From Emiliania huxleyi CCMP1516 (Eukaryota > Haptophyta > Isochrysidales > Noelaerhabdaceae), in assembly GCF_000372725.1 (NCBI RefSeq), contig NW_005199045.1:611417-675416 (forward strand): a stretch of DNA of 64,000 bases, given 5' to 3'. A program made the position numbers and the translations under genes. Under the pieces are notes generated by a model. That model searched no databases. It saw nothing but the letters and a program-made list of their open reading frames with translations, and was not told where the DNA came from. Shown one piece after another: positions 1-10,427 of this stretch (its first letter is position 1; the number at the start of each line of letters is the position of its first letter).

Positions 1-1
1 G

Positions 2-82
2 CGCTACGTGCTGGCCATGGTCCTCATCCCGCTCCCGCTCTGCGCCGCAACTTACGGCGCCGCGCTTCCGCGCCAGTCCTAG
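2..82 (+). CDS. 3' end of an unidentified gene running in from the left edge
   Basis: An open frame enters from the window edge and stops with TAG at 80-82. The 26 residues are hydrophobic (Val-Leu-Ala-Met-Val-Leu-Ile-Pro-Leu-Pro-Leu) and could be the end of a last membrane helix. Nothing identifies the protein and the frame is short enough to be chance. Confidence 0.25.
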   Translation, partial: RYVLAMVLIPLPLCAATYGAALPRQS

Positions 83-902
83 CTCCTGCGCGCCGCGCCG
101 CGCTCCATCTGCTCATTTTTCTAGGTCTCGAGCTGCTCTTCAAGGCGCCCTGATCTCGCCCCGTTCGCCCCTTCGCCCCCCCCCCCCCCCTTCTCACTGT
201 CTGGGGTTTGGCATTTAACCCGCGCCTCTCACATTGACTCTCCCTCGACTCCCAAACGACCGGTGAGCAAGGCGTCGAATCAAGGGGCGTTGCCAGCCAC
301 CGCCTTCACGCCGCTGTCATCCCACAACCCGGCAGGGGCTCGACCCTCTCGACCCCAGCCACGTTGCGTACGCCGGGATCGGGCTGGACGGCTGGCGCCC
401 ATCCTGCGCCGCTGTCTGAGACTCGTCGGCGCGGGCCGCGCGGCACGCGTCGCCTCGAGCGCGTCGCGCGGAAATACGCGTGGGAAACACGAGGAGGGCG
501 ACCACCCGCCATAGCGCGGTACCGACCCCACGACTCTCGTCTCTCCCTACGCGCTGGACCGCGGACCGCGGTGCAAACGCGTCTGCACTCCGCGTTTTTG
601 CATCGTCACCAATTGTGCGCGGTTCGTGCGTTTTTTTTGTCGAGGGAGGAGGGAGTTTAGTGGCATGTGCCGCATGTCGGTGCAGCTGCTGAGTTGGCAG
701 CAGGGTTCGTGATTTCACATGGAAACAGCGAATCGCTTTCACTTTCAGTTTCACCCTTCCCAAAAGCAGCACGAGCCAAGATATGAAGCAATGAAGGAGG
801 CTGGAGATATTGGTCTCGCTGAGCTGATGAGATGTCGAGCGTTGACCATTGTCGAGCGGAATCGAGCGGTGTGGAGGGGTGACGAGGTGTCGAGTTTCGC
901 AC
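83..902. other. Stretch with no gene recognised
   Basis: Six-frame reading gives only short arginine- and proline-rich frames typical of GC-rich non-coding DNA. A poly-C run lies at about 177-190. No splice-consistent protein was found. Confidence 0.4.
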
Positions 903-984
903 CTTCACAGCCTTGTTGCTCCTATGGCGCTGTGCGCTGGCCTGTGAGAGGTCAAGGTGCGAGCCCTGGAGGCCCTAGGGATTC
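903..984 (+). repeat. Dispersed repeat, copy 1 (second copy near 58370-58462)
   Basis: Starting with TTCACAGCCTTGTT, and after a short unmatched stretch with TATGGCGCTGTGCGCTGG, this segment is nearly identical to about 58370-58462 in the same orientation. The shared tail contains GTGCGAGCCCTGGAGGCCCT. No coding content is evident in either copy. Confidence 0.7.
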
Positions 985-1093
985 ACACCGGCGAGCTGGT
1001 GAGGGAGGAAGCCAGGCGGGCTGAGAGCCTCCTCTTGAGCAGGTAAGGAGCACTTGGAGTGGTAAGGGGGCATCGAAGTTTCAAGTTTACGAC

Positions 1094-1277
1094 GGGTCCG
1101 CGATCCCTGGAGCGTGCAAGCCGAGGACCACGAGCACTGTTGCGCTGGCAAGCCAGCGCACGCAGTCCCGGAGAAAAATCAATTTGATCAAATTGCTGGA
1201 CAGTGTCCAGCATACCAGAGATCAAACTGATAAGAACAGATACTACACTTGATCTTAGCCAAGAGGCCGAGAAGAGT
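1094..1277 (-). ncRNA. U2 spliceosomal snRNA
   Basis: On the minus strand the RNA opens with CTTCTCGGCCTCTTGGCTAA (stem I) and continues into the invariant branch-point recognition region AAGTGTAGTATCTGTTCTTA and then TCAGTTTGATCTCTGG (stem II). A GATTTTTCTCC stretch sits where the Sm site is expected. It is followed by a strong hairpin, TGCGCTGGC-TTG-CCAGCGCA, in the stem III position and a stem IV-like 3' end near GGACCC. About 184 nt is the usual size. The 5' end is set from alignment to known U2 starts and is uncertain by a few bases. U2 pairs with the intron branch point, which fits the many introns in this window. The small gene at 1457 is transcribed divergently. Confidence 0.93.
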
Positions 1278-1456
1278 GGGGAGCGAGAGCGACTTGGTGA
1301 GGTAATAAACTCTTGACGAGCCATACGGCTTGTGGGCACGAGCGCGTTGCAAACAGCGCCCGCCACGCCGCCCGTCGCGATTCGACGCCAGCGATTCGAC
1401 GCCCCCGACGCCCACGGTTAAGGACCCGCGCGACGCTGTATTGGCTGAGCCCTGAG

Positions 1457-1689
1457 ATGGCACCTCGGGTTGTTCTGATCATGGTGGACACTACGCCGCC
1501 TAACCTGCATGAGTGGACCCTGGGCGGGTGCAAGTGCGGCTCGCCCGCTGCTCCCTCTCTGCCGTCTGCCGCACACAGCCAGCCAACTGCTGACAGCCAC
1601 GCTGTCGCAGGCTGCCTCCCGACCACCGCGACTACGACATCACAAAGCTGAACGTGGTCACGCTCACCTATTACCTCAACCTCCGGTAG
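1457..1689 (+). CDS. Small two-exon hypothetical protein, or 3' end of a longer gene
   Basis: The first exon (to 1527) reads Met-Ala-Pro-Arg-Val-Val-Leu-Ile-Met-Val-Asp. A GT-AG intron at 1528-1610 (83 nt) keeps the frame, and the second exon (1611-1689) ends in TAG. The second exon has natural-looking composition (PDHRDYDITKLNVVTLTYYL) unlike the Arg/Pro-rich shadows around it, which is why I accept it. The ATG at 1457 is only the first in-frame ATG near the coding signal; the frame is open further upstream, so this may be the last part of a larger protein. No family recognised. Confidence 0.4.
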
Positions 1690-2335
1690 CTTCCGCCAGA
1701 GCCCGCTCCCTTGCGCGCAATCCCAGGGCCAGGGAGGTGGAATCCGGGGCGGCGGAAACTTCCGATTTTTTGCGGCTTTAATTAGCCCGAGGCTGGCCGG
1801 AGAGGATTGACCGGTCCGATTTTTGTTTTTCCGCTGCTCCAGCCGGCCAGCCGTGCCTACGGCGAGAAAAGGAGCGTCCGACCCGGTCCGATCTCGCGCT
1901 CCAGCGGGAACGCCGAGCGCCTCGGACGCCAAGCGGAAACGGCGTTCCGAGGCGGGGCGCGGTGGCGATCACCGGTCGGCGCCTGCGCGGCCGGCCGGCC
2001 CGGTGGGTCGCCACGGCACATGCGCCGCGCGCCGTCGCCAGGCCCCGCCGCCGCCCCGCCAGAGCAGCGGCGAGATGGGAGGCGGTCGGCGGGTGACATC
2101 GGCTCTTCGAGCGAGCTTTCAGCTCACTTTGACGACGCTAGGAAAATCAATTCGTGGAATCCAGTTCGAGATGCAGTGAGGCGGAGCCTACCCTGGTACT
2201 CTATAGGGAGAGACGCGGCACACCGCGCGCTCCGACACATTCTATTTCATTGGAATCTGCACAAGGCCCCCTTTTTTATGGTCCACACTCTCGGCCACTG
2301 CATTCCCCCCCCGTGGCCGCGCCAAAGCTCTCGTC
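1690..2335. other. Stretch with no gene recognised
   Basis: Frames are open because of GC bias but have the composition of shadows. The left part is 3' flank of the small gene at 1457. The right part is 3' flank of the solute-binding protein gene. Confidence 0.4.
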
Positions 2336-3309
2336 TCAGAGCGCCACCGACAGCTTCCCCTCGACGCCGTGCTTGGCAAGCAGGTTCGCCACTAGGCCTG
2401 ACGACTTTGCGTCGGCCACAAACGAATCCAGGAACGCGACTGCCGCGTCGCAAGCCGCCGCGTCACCGCGCGGCGTTCCGATAGCCTGGGATCGAGCAGG
2501 GGTGGTCTGTCATCTCATGCAATATCAATGCATCGGACGGTTTCGGTAATCCGGGGCCTGCTGGATTGAAGTGAATCGGTCGTCTAAGAGACGCGATCCC
2601 GGCAGCTCAGCCGCCTTGCCGGTCAGGAATGAACGCAGACCGGCCAGCGCTTCAAGCTCGCGGTCCTGAAAGAGGTCCCACGAGCCTTCGGCACCGGGCT
2701 CCTCCGTCTGCACGAGCTGCGCGGCACGCAGGTTGTCCTCCAGCCAGAGCGTGTACGCAGACCGCCTCGAGCTCGCCACACGCACGCCCTCCGTATCCAC
2801 CTGGGCGGCGGTGTGAAACGGCACGCCCGGCCGCACGAGGTACGTCGCCTCGATCTCAGCGTATGGCGCCTCGGGCAGGGAGGCATCCAGGGAGTGGTGA
2901 GGGGGCGGGCAGCAAATCGCTGAGTTGTCGTGGCTGCGCTGACCGAGAAGCCGATGATGGCGGCGCGCGCCGGTTCGGCGCCGATGAGGCCCACATCCCA
3001 CTCGCCGGCGCCAGCCGAGTCCGCCAGCGCTCCTGGGTTCTTGTACGGGACCAGCTGCAGCTTGGCGCCGAGCGCGTCGGCCAGCGCGGCGGCCATGTCA
3101 GGCGCGACTCCGCCGGGCTGCGCCGGGTCGGCGCGGTTGGTGACGAGGAGGATATTGGACATGTTGATGGCGGCGCGCACCGTGCCGCGCGGCGCGAGGA
3201 CCGCTTTTGCCGCCGCGAGCATAGACGGCGTATTGGTGGAAGCCGTCGCCCGCGCCTGTCGGAAGTAAAATTCTGCCGTTTTGCCGTCAGCCAGGTTCGC
3301 TCCCTTCAT
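2336..3309 (-). CDS. Family-3 extracellular solute-binding protein (periplasmic amino-acid-binding fold)
   Basis: Three exons (3309-2944, 2869-2558, 2485-2336) encode 275 residues, full length for the bacterial SBP_bac_3 family that binds polar amino acids for ABC importers. Landmarks are a basic stretch ending in ILLVTNR, GGVAPDMAAALADALGA and ALADSAGAGEWDVGLIGAEP near the N-terminal lobe, APYAEIEATYLVRPG across the first splice, and IQQAIGTPRGD across the second. The C-terminus is a helix-rich tail ending in LAKHGVEGKLSVAL. Intron 1 (74 nt) is GT-AG and intron 2 (72 nt) is GC-AG; both joints restore family residues exactly. No signal peptide is visible, so the protein is probably intracellular, unlike bacterial relatives. 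No ABC permease or ATPase lies nearby. The bacterial-type family suggests old horizontal transfer, since it now carries host-style introns. Confidence 0.85.
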
Positions 3310-3380
3310 GGAGAGAGGAGAGTTGATCTATTGAGGGCCTCATGTAAGAATCGCCGCACGCAGAGGCCGGAACCCGGAAG
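3278..3380. repeat. 103-bp direct repeat, copy 1 (overlaps the solute-binding protein start)
   Basis: This 103-bp segment, starting GTTTTGCCGTCAGCCAGG, recurs at 3677-3779, 399 bp away in the same orientation. It contains the ATG and first codons of the solute-binding protein gene and its upstream flank. Confidence 0.9.
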
Positions 3381-3676
3381 GGCCTCGGGCGTGGCGGCAC
3401 ACAAAACAAGCAAACAGGACACAGGTGGCGCATGGGGTGGATGGTGGGATGCGCCAGAAAGCAGGAAGGAGAGAACCCGGCAGGCACACGAGGGAGCGCA
3501 GGTCCGTCTGAATGGGACCACGACTGGAGTACTAGTCTCCGCCGGAATTCCGGCGGGCACCCTCCCCGGTCAGGACGGGTCCCCCCCAGGACGACGGCGC
3601 TAGGCATTCTAGCCACTTGCACGCCCCCCCTCGCGCCAAAACACCATCATGTCGCCCTAAAGGGCGACAGCTAGCA

Positions 3677-3779
3677 GTTTTGCCGTCAGCCAGGTTCGCT
3701 CCCTTCATGGAGAGAGGAGAGTTGATCTATTGAGGGCCTCATGTAAGAATCGCCGCACGCAGAGGCCGGAACCCGGAAG
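3677..3779. repeat. 103-bp direct repeat, copy 2
   Basis: Second copy of the 103-bp unit at 3278-3380. It carries a second minus-strand ATG followed by about ten codons identical to the gene start, then diverges. That makes it a decoy start or leftover promoter rather than a working gene. Confidence 0.9.
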
Positions 3780-3924
3780 CCCCTTTGAGGCCAGTTGCGT
3801 CCGGCGAAAGAGTAAAGGCCCTTCAGGACGCGACGGCGGCCTCGCCGAATCGATCAAAGTGTACAGAGAGTAGAGTACAGGGCTCACGGCATTGCGCTAT
3901 CGCGAGAGCCGCAAGAGCGCATTG

Positions 3925-4803
3925 GGGTTCCGGCTCCTAGCCAGATAGGGGGTCTGTTGACCATGACTCGCTGCCCCAGACCAGCTCTCAGACTCAGGGA
4001 AACTCGCGAGTTTCCAGAATGGAGCACCAAACACCCTCCTGTTTTCCCTGGAAATTTCCGGAAACGCAAAGTGCTGGGGACCCTCTGTTTTCCTTTTTGT
4101 TTGCCGGAAAAGTATATGCAGGCCAAACGCCCTACCTACCTACCTATCCCCAGGCCGCGCAGCGAGCGAAAAAAGACGAAAATAGGGCTACCTACCTGTT
4201 GCAGGGCCCTCTGGGGCGGTCAAAACCGGACCTACCTACCTGTTGCAGAGGGTGTTAGTTAGTTAGTTAGGAAGGTGAAGAACAGCCAGGCTCGCGGTGT
4301 CACCGTGAACAGACCAGATGTTCATGCTGCAGTTTATCGGGCCGACGATCGGCAGCGAGGAGATATTCCTCGCCTCGCTGCTCATCGTGGGCATTCGTTC
4401 AAGATGCTGAGCGACCGCGCGACGGCGACGGCGGCTGCTGCTGCTGCTGCCGCTGCTTCTGCCGCTGTGCTGCTGCCTCTGTTGCGGTTGCTGCCATAGC
4501 TGCTGCGGCCGCACCACCCGGCGAGGCCATCCTCGCGTGCACGGACGCTACAGGCGCGGGCGCGGGGGTGGAGGGTGCGTATGAGGCGGAGATGATGGAG
4601 GCGCTCGCCGCGTGCGGCGATTGAGCGCCTCCCTCTCTCTCCCTCCGGCTGCGCGCCTGACCGGTGCGGCCTCCGAGTCGGCGTCTAGCGCGCGGGATAA
4701 GGTTTTTGCTCGCCTTCCCTGGGACCCAGGGTTGCGTGACTCTGTGCGATTTCGGGCCCCGGGTTGTGCGCGGAGACCCCCTATCTGGCTAGGACCGGAA
4801 CCC
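3925..4803. mobile_element. TIR element, long copy, ending 12 bp before the TMEM208/SND2 start
   Basis: The left end GGGTTCCGGCTCCTAGCCAG (31-bp TIR, 3925-3955) is repeated inverted at 4774-4803 with one base missing. The left part of the interior (to about 4290, with runs of CTACCTAC and a shared GGGCCCTCTGGGGCGGTCAA) matches the shorter element at 42332-42589. This copy carries about 100 extra bases in that part and a further 480 bp with a CTG/CCG run at 4431-4500. No transposase is encoded, so it is non-autonomous. I could not define a target-site duplication. Confidence 0.8.
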
Positions 4804-4815
4804 TGCTCTCGGTCG

Positions 4816-5395
4816 ATGGCGAACGAGGCGAACAAGAAGTTGTTGCTGAAGAACCAGGTCTACCTAGCGAGGCTGCTCTATCAGATCCTGTCGTGCAATG
4901 TGCGCGATGTGTGGCACCGTACGCATATCCCTCCTCTGCCCGTCGACGCCGCCCGCCCGCCGTCCCTGCCAGGCCATCTACTGTGTCTACCGCGTGTGGT
5001 ACCACTGGGACTCCTTTTCGAGGTGGCACATCACGGGCGAGCTCCTCATGCTCTGCCTGTACTTTGCCATGTACCGCTTCCTCGCCTCGGCCGCCTCTCC
5101 CAGGCATGCTCCGCTCGCGCAGGGCGGCGCTCTGATCTCCGCAGGATCCGACCTGGACAGCAAGGGAGTGATTGAGTACACGTGGGACCTGCTTTACACG
5201 ACCATGTTCGTGCAGCTCGCGACAGGGCTCCTTTCTGACTGGTTCGCGCTCGTCGCAGTGGTCCCGCCGTGCATTGGCTTCTACTACGCCTGGACACAAT
5301 ACGTCTACCCTTGGATCTCCAAGCCGGACGAGCCGCTCGACGCCGCGCAAGAGGCGAGCAAGAAGCAGAAGCTCAAGTACGGGAGGGCACGGTGA
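4816..5395 (+). CDS. TMEM208/SND2 family ER membrane protein
   Basis: Exons 4816-4899 and 4973-5395 (GT-AG intron, 73 nt) encode 168 residues, the usual size of TMEM208/SND2. This family forms part of the SRP-independent route that inserts membrane proteins into the ER. The splice joins QILSC to NAIYCVYRVWYHW, matching the conserved N-A-I-Y-C start of the first helix. Further landmarks are GGALISAGSDLDSKGVIEYTWD (family pattern Gly-Ala-Leu...Asp-Leu), a third hydrophobic stretch FALVAVVPPCIGFYYAW, and VYPWISKP before a basic tail. The ATG is the first after the TIR element that ends at 4803. The 5' UTR and probably the promoter therefore lie in transposon sequence. Confidence 0.85.
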
Positions 5396-6235
<840 letters not shown>

Positions 6236-7924
6236 TCAGACTCCAGCGCTTGGAGAGCGAGACGGCGGTATGGACTGGCCGGTGCAAGCTTGCGCACGCA
6301 TCGGCACAGGGGCGTACACGACCGGGGGCACGTACGGATAATGCCGGCGCGCGTGATTGTACGCCAGCACCCCGCCGATGCACAACCCAGTGCCTGTAAA
6401 CATGCAGGAACCCTGAACATGGCGGCCGCCGCCACCGGTCACCGAGCTGGTGCGATGCCACAAGCTGAGGCAAAAGTAACGGGGTTGCCAAAGTACAAGA
6501 TCGAGAGCCATATCAACAGCGCGCGCCTGCAGTCGCTCAGGCGCATTGTTGATGGGGGCTAAACAGTGTCAGTCACCCACAAGGCGTTACGAATCGGTCT
6601 AGGCACGCGCTGTGCTGTATGCGTAAGAGGCGTGCCCACAGGGGGGGGGGCGCACTTGAGCGTGTTTGCTACCGAGACGGTGACAGGCGAGATGAGACCC
6701 ATCACCGCGTACCTGCGGAGGGGAGGGTGTCGATGGGTTTTGTGTAGAAAGAGCAGCAAACGGCGCAGCCGAAAGGGCGGTGATTCAGGAGGGCTTCTAG
6801 GTCCATCTAGGCCGCGTACGCGCTGACCGACTGCATGTGGAAGGCAAACCCGTTCAGGAGCAACTGCTGCGCGAGCTCCGCTGAGATGGAGGTTGCACCT
6901 GATTGCGCCATGCCAATCCGCGGCTCAAGCCGGCGGCTTCTCGCGATCCGGGATGAGCAGTGAGAGGCGGTGCTGGGCTCGGTGGGGCGAGTGTGGCAGA
7001 TGCACCGGCCAGCCACGCGGGAAGGAGGAGGTAGAGCATGAAGGGTAGCTGCACGACCAACGCGGCGGCCGACGTGTAGAACTGGAGGTTGATGTAGTTG
7101 TAGTGCGTCGAGAGGAGCTTCTTCGAGAAGACGTTCTGGACACAGTCGATGCCTACGGCCCAAGCGCACCCGCAGGTCGACGCTGCCCCTCCCCTCCCTC
7201 CGGGGGGCGAACGAGCAGCGTGCAGTTGTTGGCCACTGCGGCCAGGAAGCCTCCCAACGTGAAGGAGAGCTCGGTGGAGGAGGAGAGCGCGAGCCCGAGA
7301 ACGACGGGCACCAGGGAGAGTTGCACCTACCCACGCACACCAGGGACTCGAGGCGAGGCGTGTAGCACAGACAAGGCGCGCGAGCCCGGGAAGAGCAGGC
7401 GCCATGAACGAGGTGTGCTCACGCAGCATTATCCGCGCAAAAACGACGGTGAAGAAGGGTGCCGAAGACTTGATGGTCTCTGTGAACGACACGGCGACGT
7501 ACTTCAGGGAGATCAGGCCGAGCACGACCGTCACAAAACGCATTAGCCCGACGAGTGCCATGTCGCACAGAAAGGATCGCATCGGCTGCGTGGAGAGCGG
7601 CGAGTCCTGCGGCGGCCCGACACCGGTCAGCCAGGGGCCGTACATTTTGACGGCGCCAAAGGTGGCGGTCATCATCATCTGGCACATGGCGAGGAGGTTG
7701 GGATCCGCCTTGAGTGAGGACAGGATGTGCTTGTTGCCAAAGAGCGTGCAGCCAGAGAAGAAGTACCACGCGGCCATGCAGACGCCCGCACGGGCAGCGA
7801 CGGAGAGCGGCTGGTGTGGCGGCGACTCGGGCTGCGACGGCGTGGACGGGCCGGCGTCCGTAGCAGTGCCGTGCGAAGACCGCCTCTCCGGCACGAGCTG
7901 CAGCTTCTCGCGAGGGCTGAACAT
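6236..7924 (-). CDS. SLC35E/triose-phosphate-translocator-like drug/metabolite transporter
   Basis: Seven exons (7924-7403, 7326-7224, 7152-7006, 6898-6820, 6712-6656, 6526-6456, 6393-6236) give 378 residues, typical for this ten-helix family of nucleotide-sugar and phosphate-ester exchangers of Golgi, ER or plastid membranes. Family landmarks in order are SFTETIKSSAPFFTVVFAR, LSLVPVVLGLALSSSTELSF, DCVQNVFSKKLLS followed by INLQFYTSAAA, HMQSVSAYAVMGLISPVTVS, and VANTLKRALLIWLS then FGNPVTFAS. Nearly every one crosses or abuts a splice, so the exon model is well constrained. Introns 1, 2 and 6 are GC-AG; 3, 4 and 5 are GT-AG. At intron 4 the first eight intron bases, GTACGCGG, equal the first eight bases of the next exon. 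The substrate cannot be told from the sequence; closest resemblance is to SLC35E2. Confidence 0.9.
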
Positions 7925-8154
7925 AGGGCGCCTCGCTCCTGTTGTTCACAGCTGCTCCTGTGGGAAGTGACCCAGGGAGGCAGCAGCGTCCGCAAGACCC
8001 GAGCCCCCGCGAGTTCACAGCGGAGTCGGCTGGGGCTATACCAGACAGCACGCTGACACTTCTGTCGCGAGGGAAGGAAGAATTTTCGCTGATGGGAACC
8101 TGCCCAGCCCCCCGGGTCGCGATGCGCTCCCCACTCCCGTTCCCCTGTGTCCCT

Positions 8155-8262
8155 GATCCTCCTCCCAAAATCCTGCTCGTGCAGGTGGGGACCCTGTCCT
8201 CGTCCCATCCCTCGTTTGGGTTGTCTGTTGTCTTTCTTTCTTTCTTTATTCCCGTACTCTAT
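8155..8262 (+). repeat. Dispersed pyrimidine-rich repeat, divergent copy
   Basis: Segments such as CTCGTGCAGG, TCCCATCCCTC and GGGTTGTCTGT followed by CTTTCTTTCTTT match the repeat at 42178-42290 and, less fully, the 85-bp insertion at 16158-16242. It lies between the transporter and cyclin genes. Confidence 0.55.
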
Positions 8263-8455
8263 TTTGCATCTTCGAAAATGTGGGGGTCGTTTTCATCATC
8301 TTTCCCCCACCTATCCGAGCACTTGGACTGACTGAGAAGAAAATCTTTTGTTTGCGCGAGCCCGCGCGCTTGACCGGCGTTAAGGGGCTTGACGAACAGG
8401 TCCAAACCACACACCGTTGGCACAATCTAGTGAGATCCAATCTCGTCACATGTAA

Positions 8456-9081
8456 CTGCTCCACTGTGGTTCGAATCGGCACAGCGGACCACACCTTGCA
8501 TATCTCTCCGACGCTGAGCGCTGCGAGCACGTCGACTGGATCTTCAAGGTGGCCGGGCCCCTCGCCAGTCTTTAGGTGCGGTAGATCGCGCCTTCACCAG
8601 ATCGCCTTGCACCCCCGCCCACAGGCCTCGGATGAATGCTCACGGGAAGGGCTTTCGCCGCATGCGCTCACCCTGGCGATCACCTATTTTGACCGCTACT
8701 GTGCGGAGGAGGGGCCAGCATGTGTCAATATGCGCGCAGCTGCGGCTGCGTGCGTCTGCATTGCGGCCAAATTCGTTGAGTCCAGCTGCCCTTCGTTCAG
8801 AGCACTGACGGACCAGTGCGCGTTCGGCCAGCAGCAGCTCAGCGTCTCCCAGATTGAAGACGCAGGAGAGTGAACGAATCGTGATCGCGCGGGCGCTGTC
8901 CCACCCCACCTCACCCGGCCTCCCGCCCCCCAGAGAAGTGCGTGCTGGACGTGCTGCACTGGGATCTGCTGGTGGAGGAGACACCGCTATGCTTTGTCGA
9001 CAAGATTGGCGACCCCAACCTTCGACGGTGCGCGGCGTTTCTTTCGGCCAGGGCGTTGTGCGAGCCCCCGGTTTATTTAAG
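8456..9081 (+). CDS. Cyclin-like gene, 3' truncated or incomplete
   Basis: An exon ending at 8548 reads AYLSDAERCEHVDWIFK, the start of a cyclin box. A GT-AG intron (8549-8624) joins it to LSPHALTLAITYFDRYCA and AAAACVCIAAKFVES, the core cyclin-box helices with the conserved Lys. A GC-AG intron (8862-8935) leads to KCVLDVLHWDLLVEETP and RRCAAFLSARALCEPPVYL. The frame then meets a GT donor at 9082. I see no exon for the second cyclin fold before the next gene at 9288, so the gene is either truncated or has a remote last exon. The true start is not visible: an in-frame stop lies just upstream of 8456, so an earlier exon is needed. Confidence 0.65.
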
Positions 9082-9287
9082 GTATGTTGTTGGCAAATCA
9101 AGACACAGAGCTCACACAGAATCACAGCGGGAGGAAAGCGGCGAGTCGCAATTCCATGGGTCGTTCTTTGTCCGTAGCACTTTTGCAATGCCGGCGAAAC
9201 GAAGAAGGGGCGAGCGCGGAATGCGCGGCACCCCGGGACGCACAGGCGCCGAACCCAAGTTCTTGCACAGATCCCGACAGATCCCCA

Positions 9288-10427
9288 ATGCTGGCCCCGG
9301 GCCTCCTCGCGCGATCCGTGCCCCGCGTCGCGACGCGGCTTGGCTCGCCGAGCATGCTGGACGCGCTCGACGTCGCCGATATCGCGTCGCAGGTTGCCAA
9401 CGCTGCGGCCGCGCCGCCGCCGGCCTACGAGGGAACCGCAGCCGTCGCACCGCTCGCCTCAGCATCGGCTGGCTTCTCCGATCTCGCCGAGCCGGCGGCT
9501 GCCGCGGGGTCGTTTGGCCTCGCCGACCCCCTGGTCGTCTTTGGGGGCGTCGTGGCCGGCGCGGCCTTCATCATCCTGTTTGTCAACACGCTTGTTTCTC
9601 TGCTCGAGGGGGAGTCGGCGGCCAGCGCCGCCGCCGCCGGGACGCCCGCCGGAGGCGCGGCGAGCGCGCGGGCTGGCTTCCTGCGCCGCAGCGCGGCGCA
9701 AATCTTCAGCGGCGGCCTCGAGAACCTCCAGGATTCGCCCGTGGGCTGGCTATTTGGGGAGGCCTCGCCGCTCTACTCCAACGAGCCCCAGCGCCCGTCC
9801 CCACCAGCGCCGGCCTTCGGCCGCATGGGGACCAAAGAGGCTGCGCGGAAGGGGCGCAAGGGCTTTGCGGCGCCCGCCGCTGCGGCGCCCGCCGCTGCCG
9901 GTGTTGTCACCCCCACGGCGCGGTCGCCCACTTCGGTGCAGGCTGCAAGCCAGCCCTTCGGCGGGCGCTTTGCATCGGCACCCGTTGCCACAGTGCCAAC
10001 TCCCGCCCCCAAGCCCTTGGCGGGACGCCCGGTCTCGGCAACCGCCGCCGTGGCCATCAAGCCCAAAGCGGCGGCGGCCCCCAAGCCAGCGCCCGCCGTC
10101 CCCGCCGTCTCTGCCGTCCCTGCCGCTGGGATGCCCAGCGTCCCAGCGGTAGCGGCCGTCCTTGCCACGCCAGTCTCCGTCACTCCCGTCGCCACTCCCG
10201 TCCCAGCCACCCCTGTCACTGCCACCCCCGTCACCGCCACCCCCGCCACCTCCGCCGGCGCCGTACCAGCCACCCCCGAACCAGCCGTCGCTGTCCCCGC
10301 CAGCAGTGAGGCTGCGGTCGCGGCGCTGGCGGATCGTGTGGCTGCGTTGACGGAGCGAAACAACCAGCTGGTCGAGCTCTACCAGAAGCTGCAGGGGGAG
10401 GTCGCCGACCTCCGCAAGAAGGAGTGA
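9288..10427 (+). CDS. Hypothetical single-span membrane protein with Pro/Ala/Thr-rich stalk and C-terminal coiled coil
   Basis: An intronless frame of 379 residues. One clear membrane helix (PLVVFGGVVAGAAFIILFVN, about residues 84-106) follows an N-terminus rich in Arg, Ala and Ser that could be a plastid or mitochondrial transit region. A long Ala/Pro region with ATPVTATPVTATP-type short repeats (about 265-330) leads to a C-terminal heptad helix, ALADRVAALTERNNQLVEL. No enzyme motif is seen. The frame is open back to 9084, so an earlier start is possible. Codon bias and lack of stops support it being real; no family recognised. Confidence 0.6.
   Translation: MLAPGLLARSVPRVATRLGSPSMLDALDVADIASQVANAAAAPPPAYEGTAAVAPLASASAGFSDLAEPAAAAGSFGLADPLVVFGGVVAGAAFIILFVNTLVSLLEGESAASAAAAGTPAGGAASARAGFLRRSAAQIFSGGLENLQDSPVGWLFGEASPLYSNEPQRPSPPAPAFGRMGTKEAARKGRKGFAAPAAAAPAAAGVVTPTARSPTSVQAASQPFGGRFASAPVATVPTPAPKPLAGRPVSATAAVAIKPKAAAAPKPAPAVPAVSAVPAAGMPSVPAVAAVLATPVSVTPVATPVPATPVTATPVTATPATSAGAVPATPEPAVAVPASSEAAVAALADRVAALTERNNQLVELYQKLQGEVADLRKKE

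Noticed and set aside
8385-8490. Possible tRNA (GGTTCGAATC box)
   Set aside because: Arms do not pair in a cloverleaf and the sequence leads straight into the cyclin exon.
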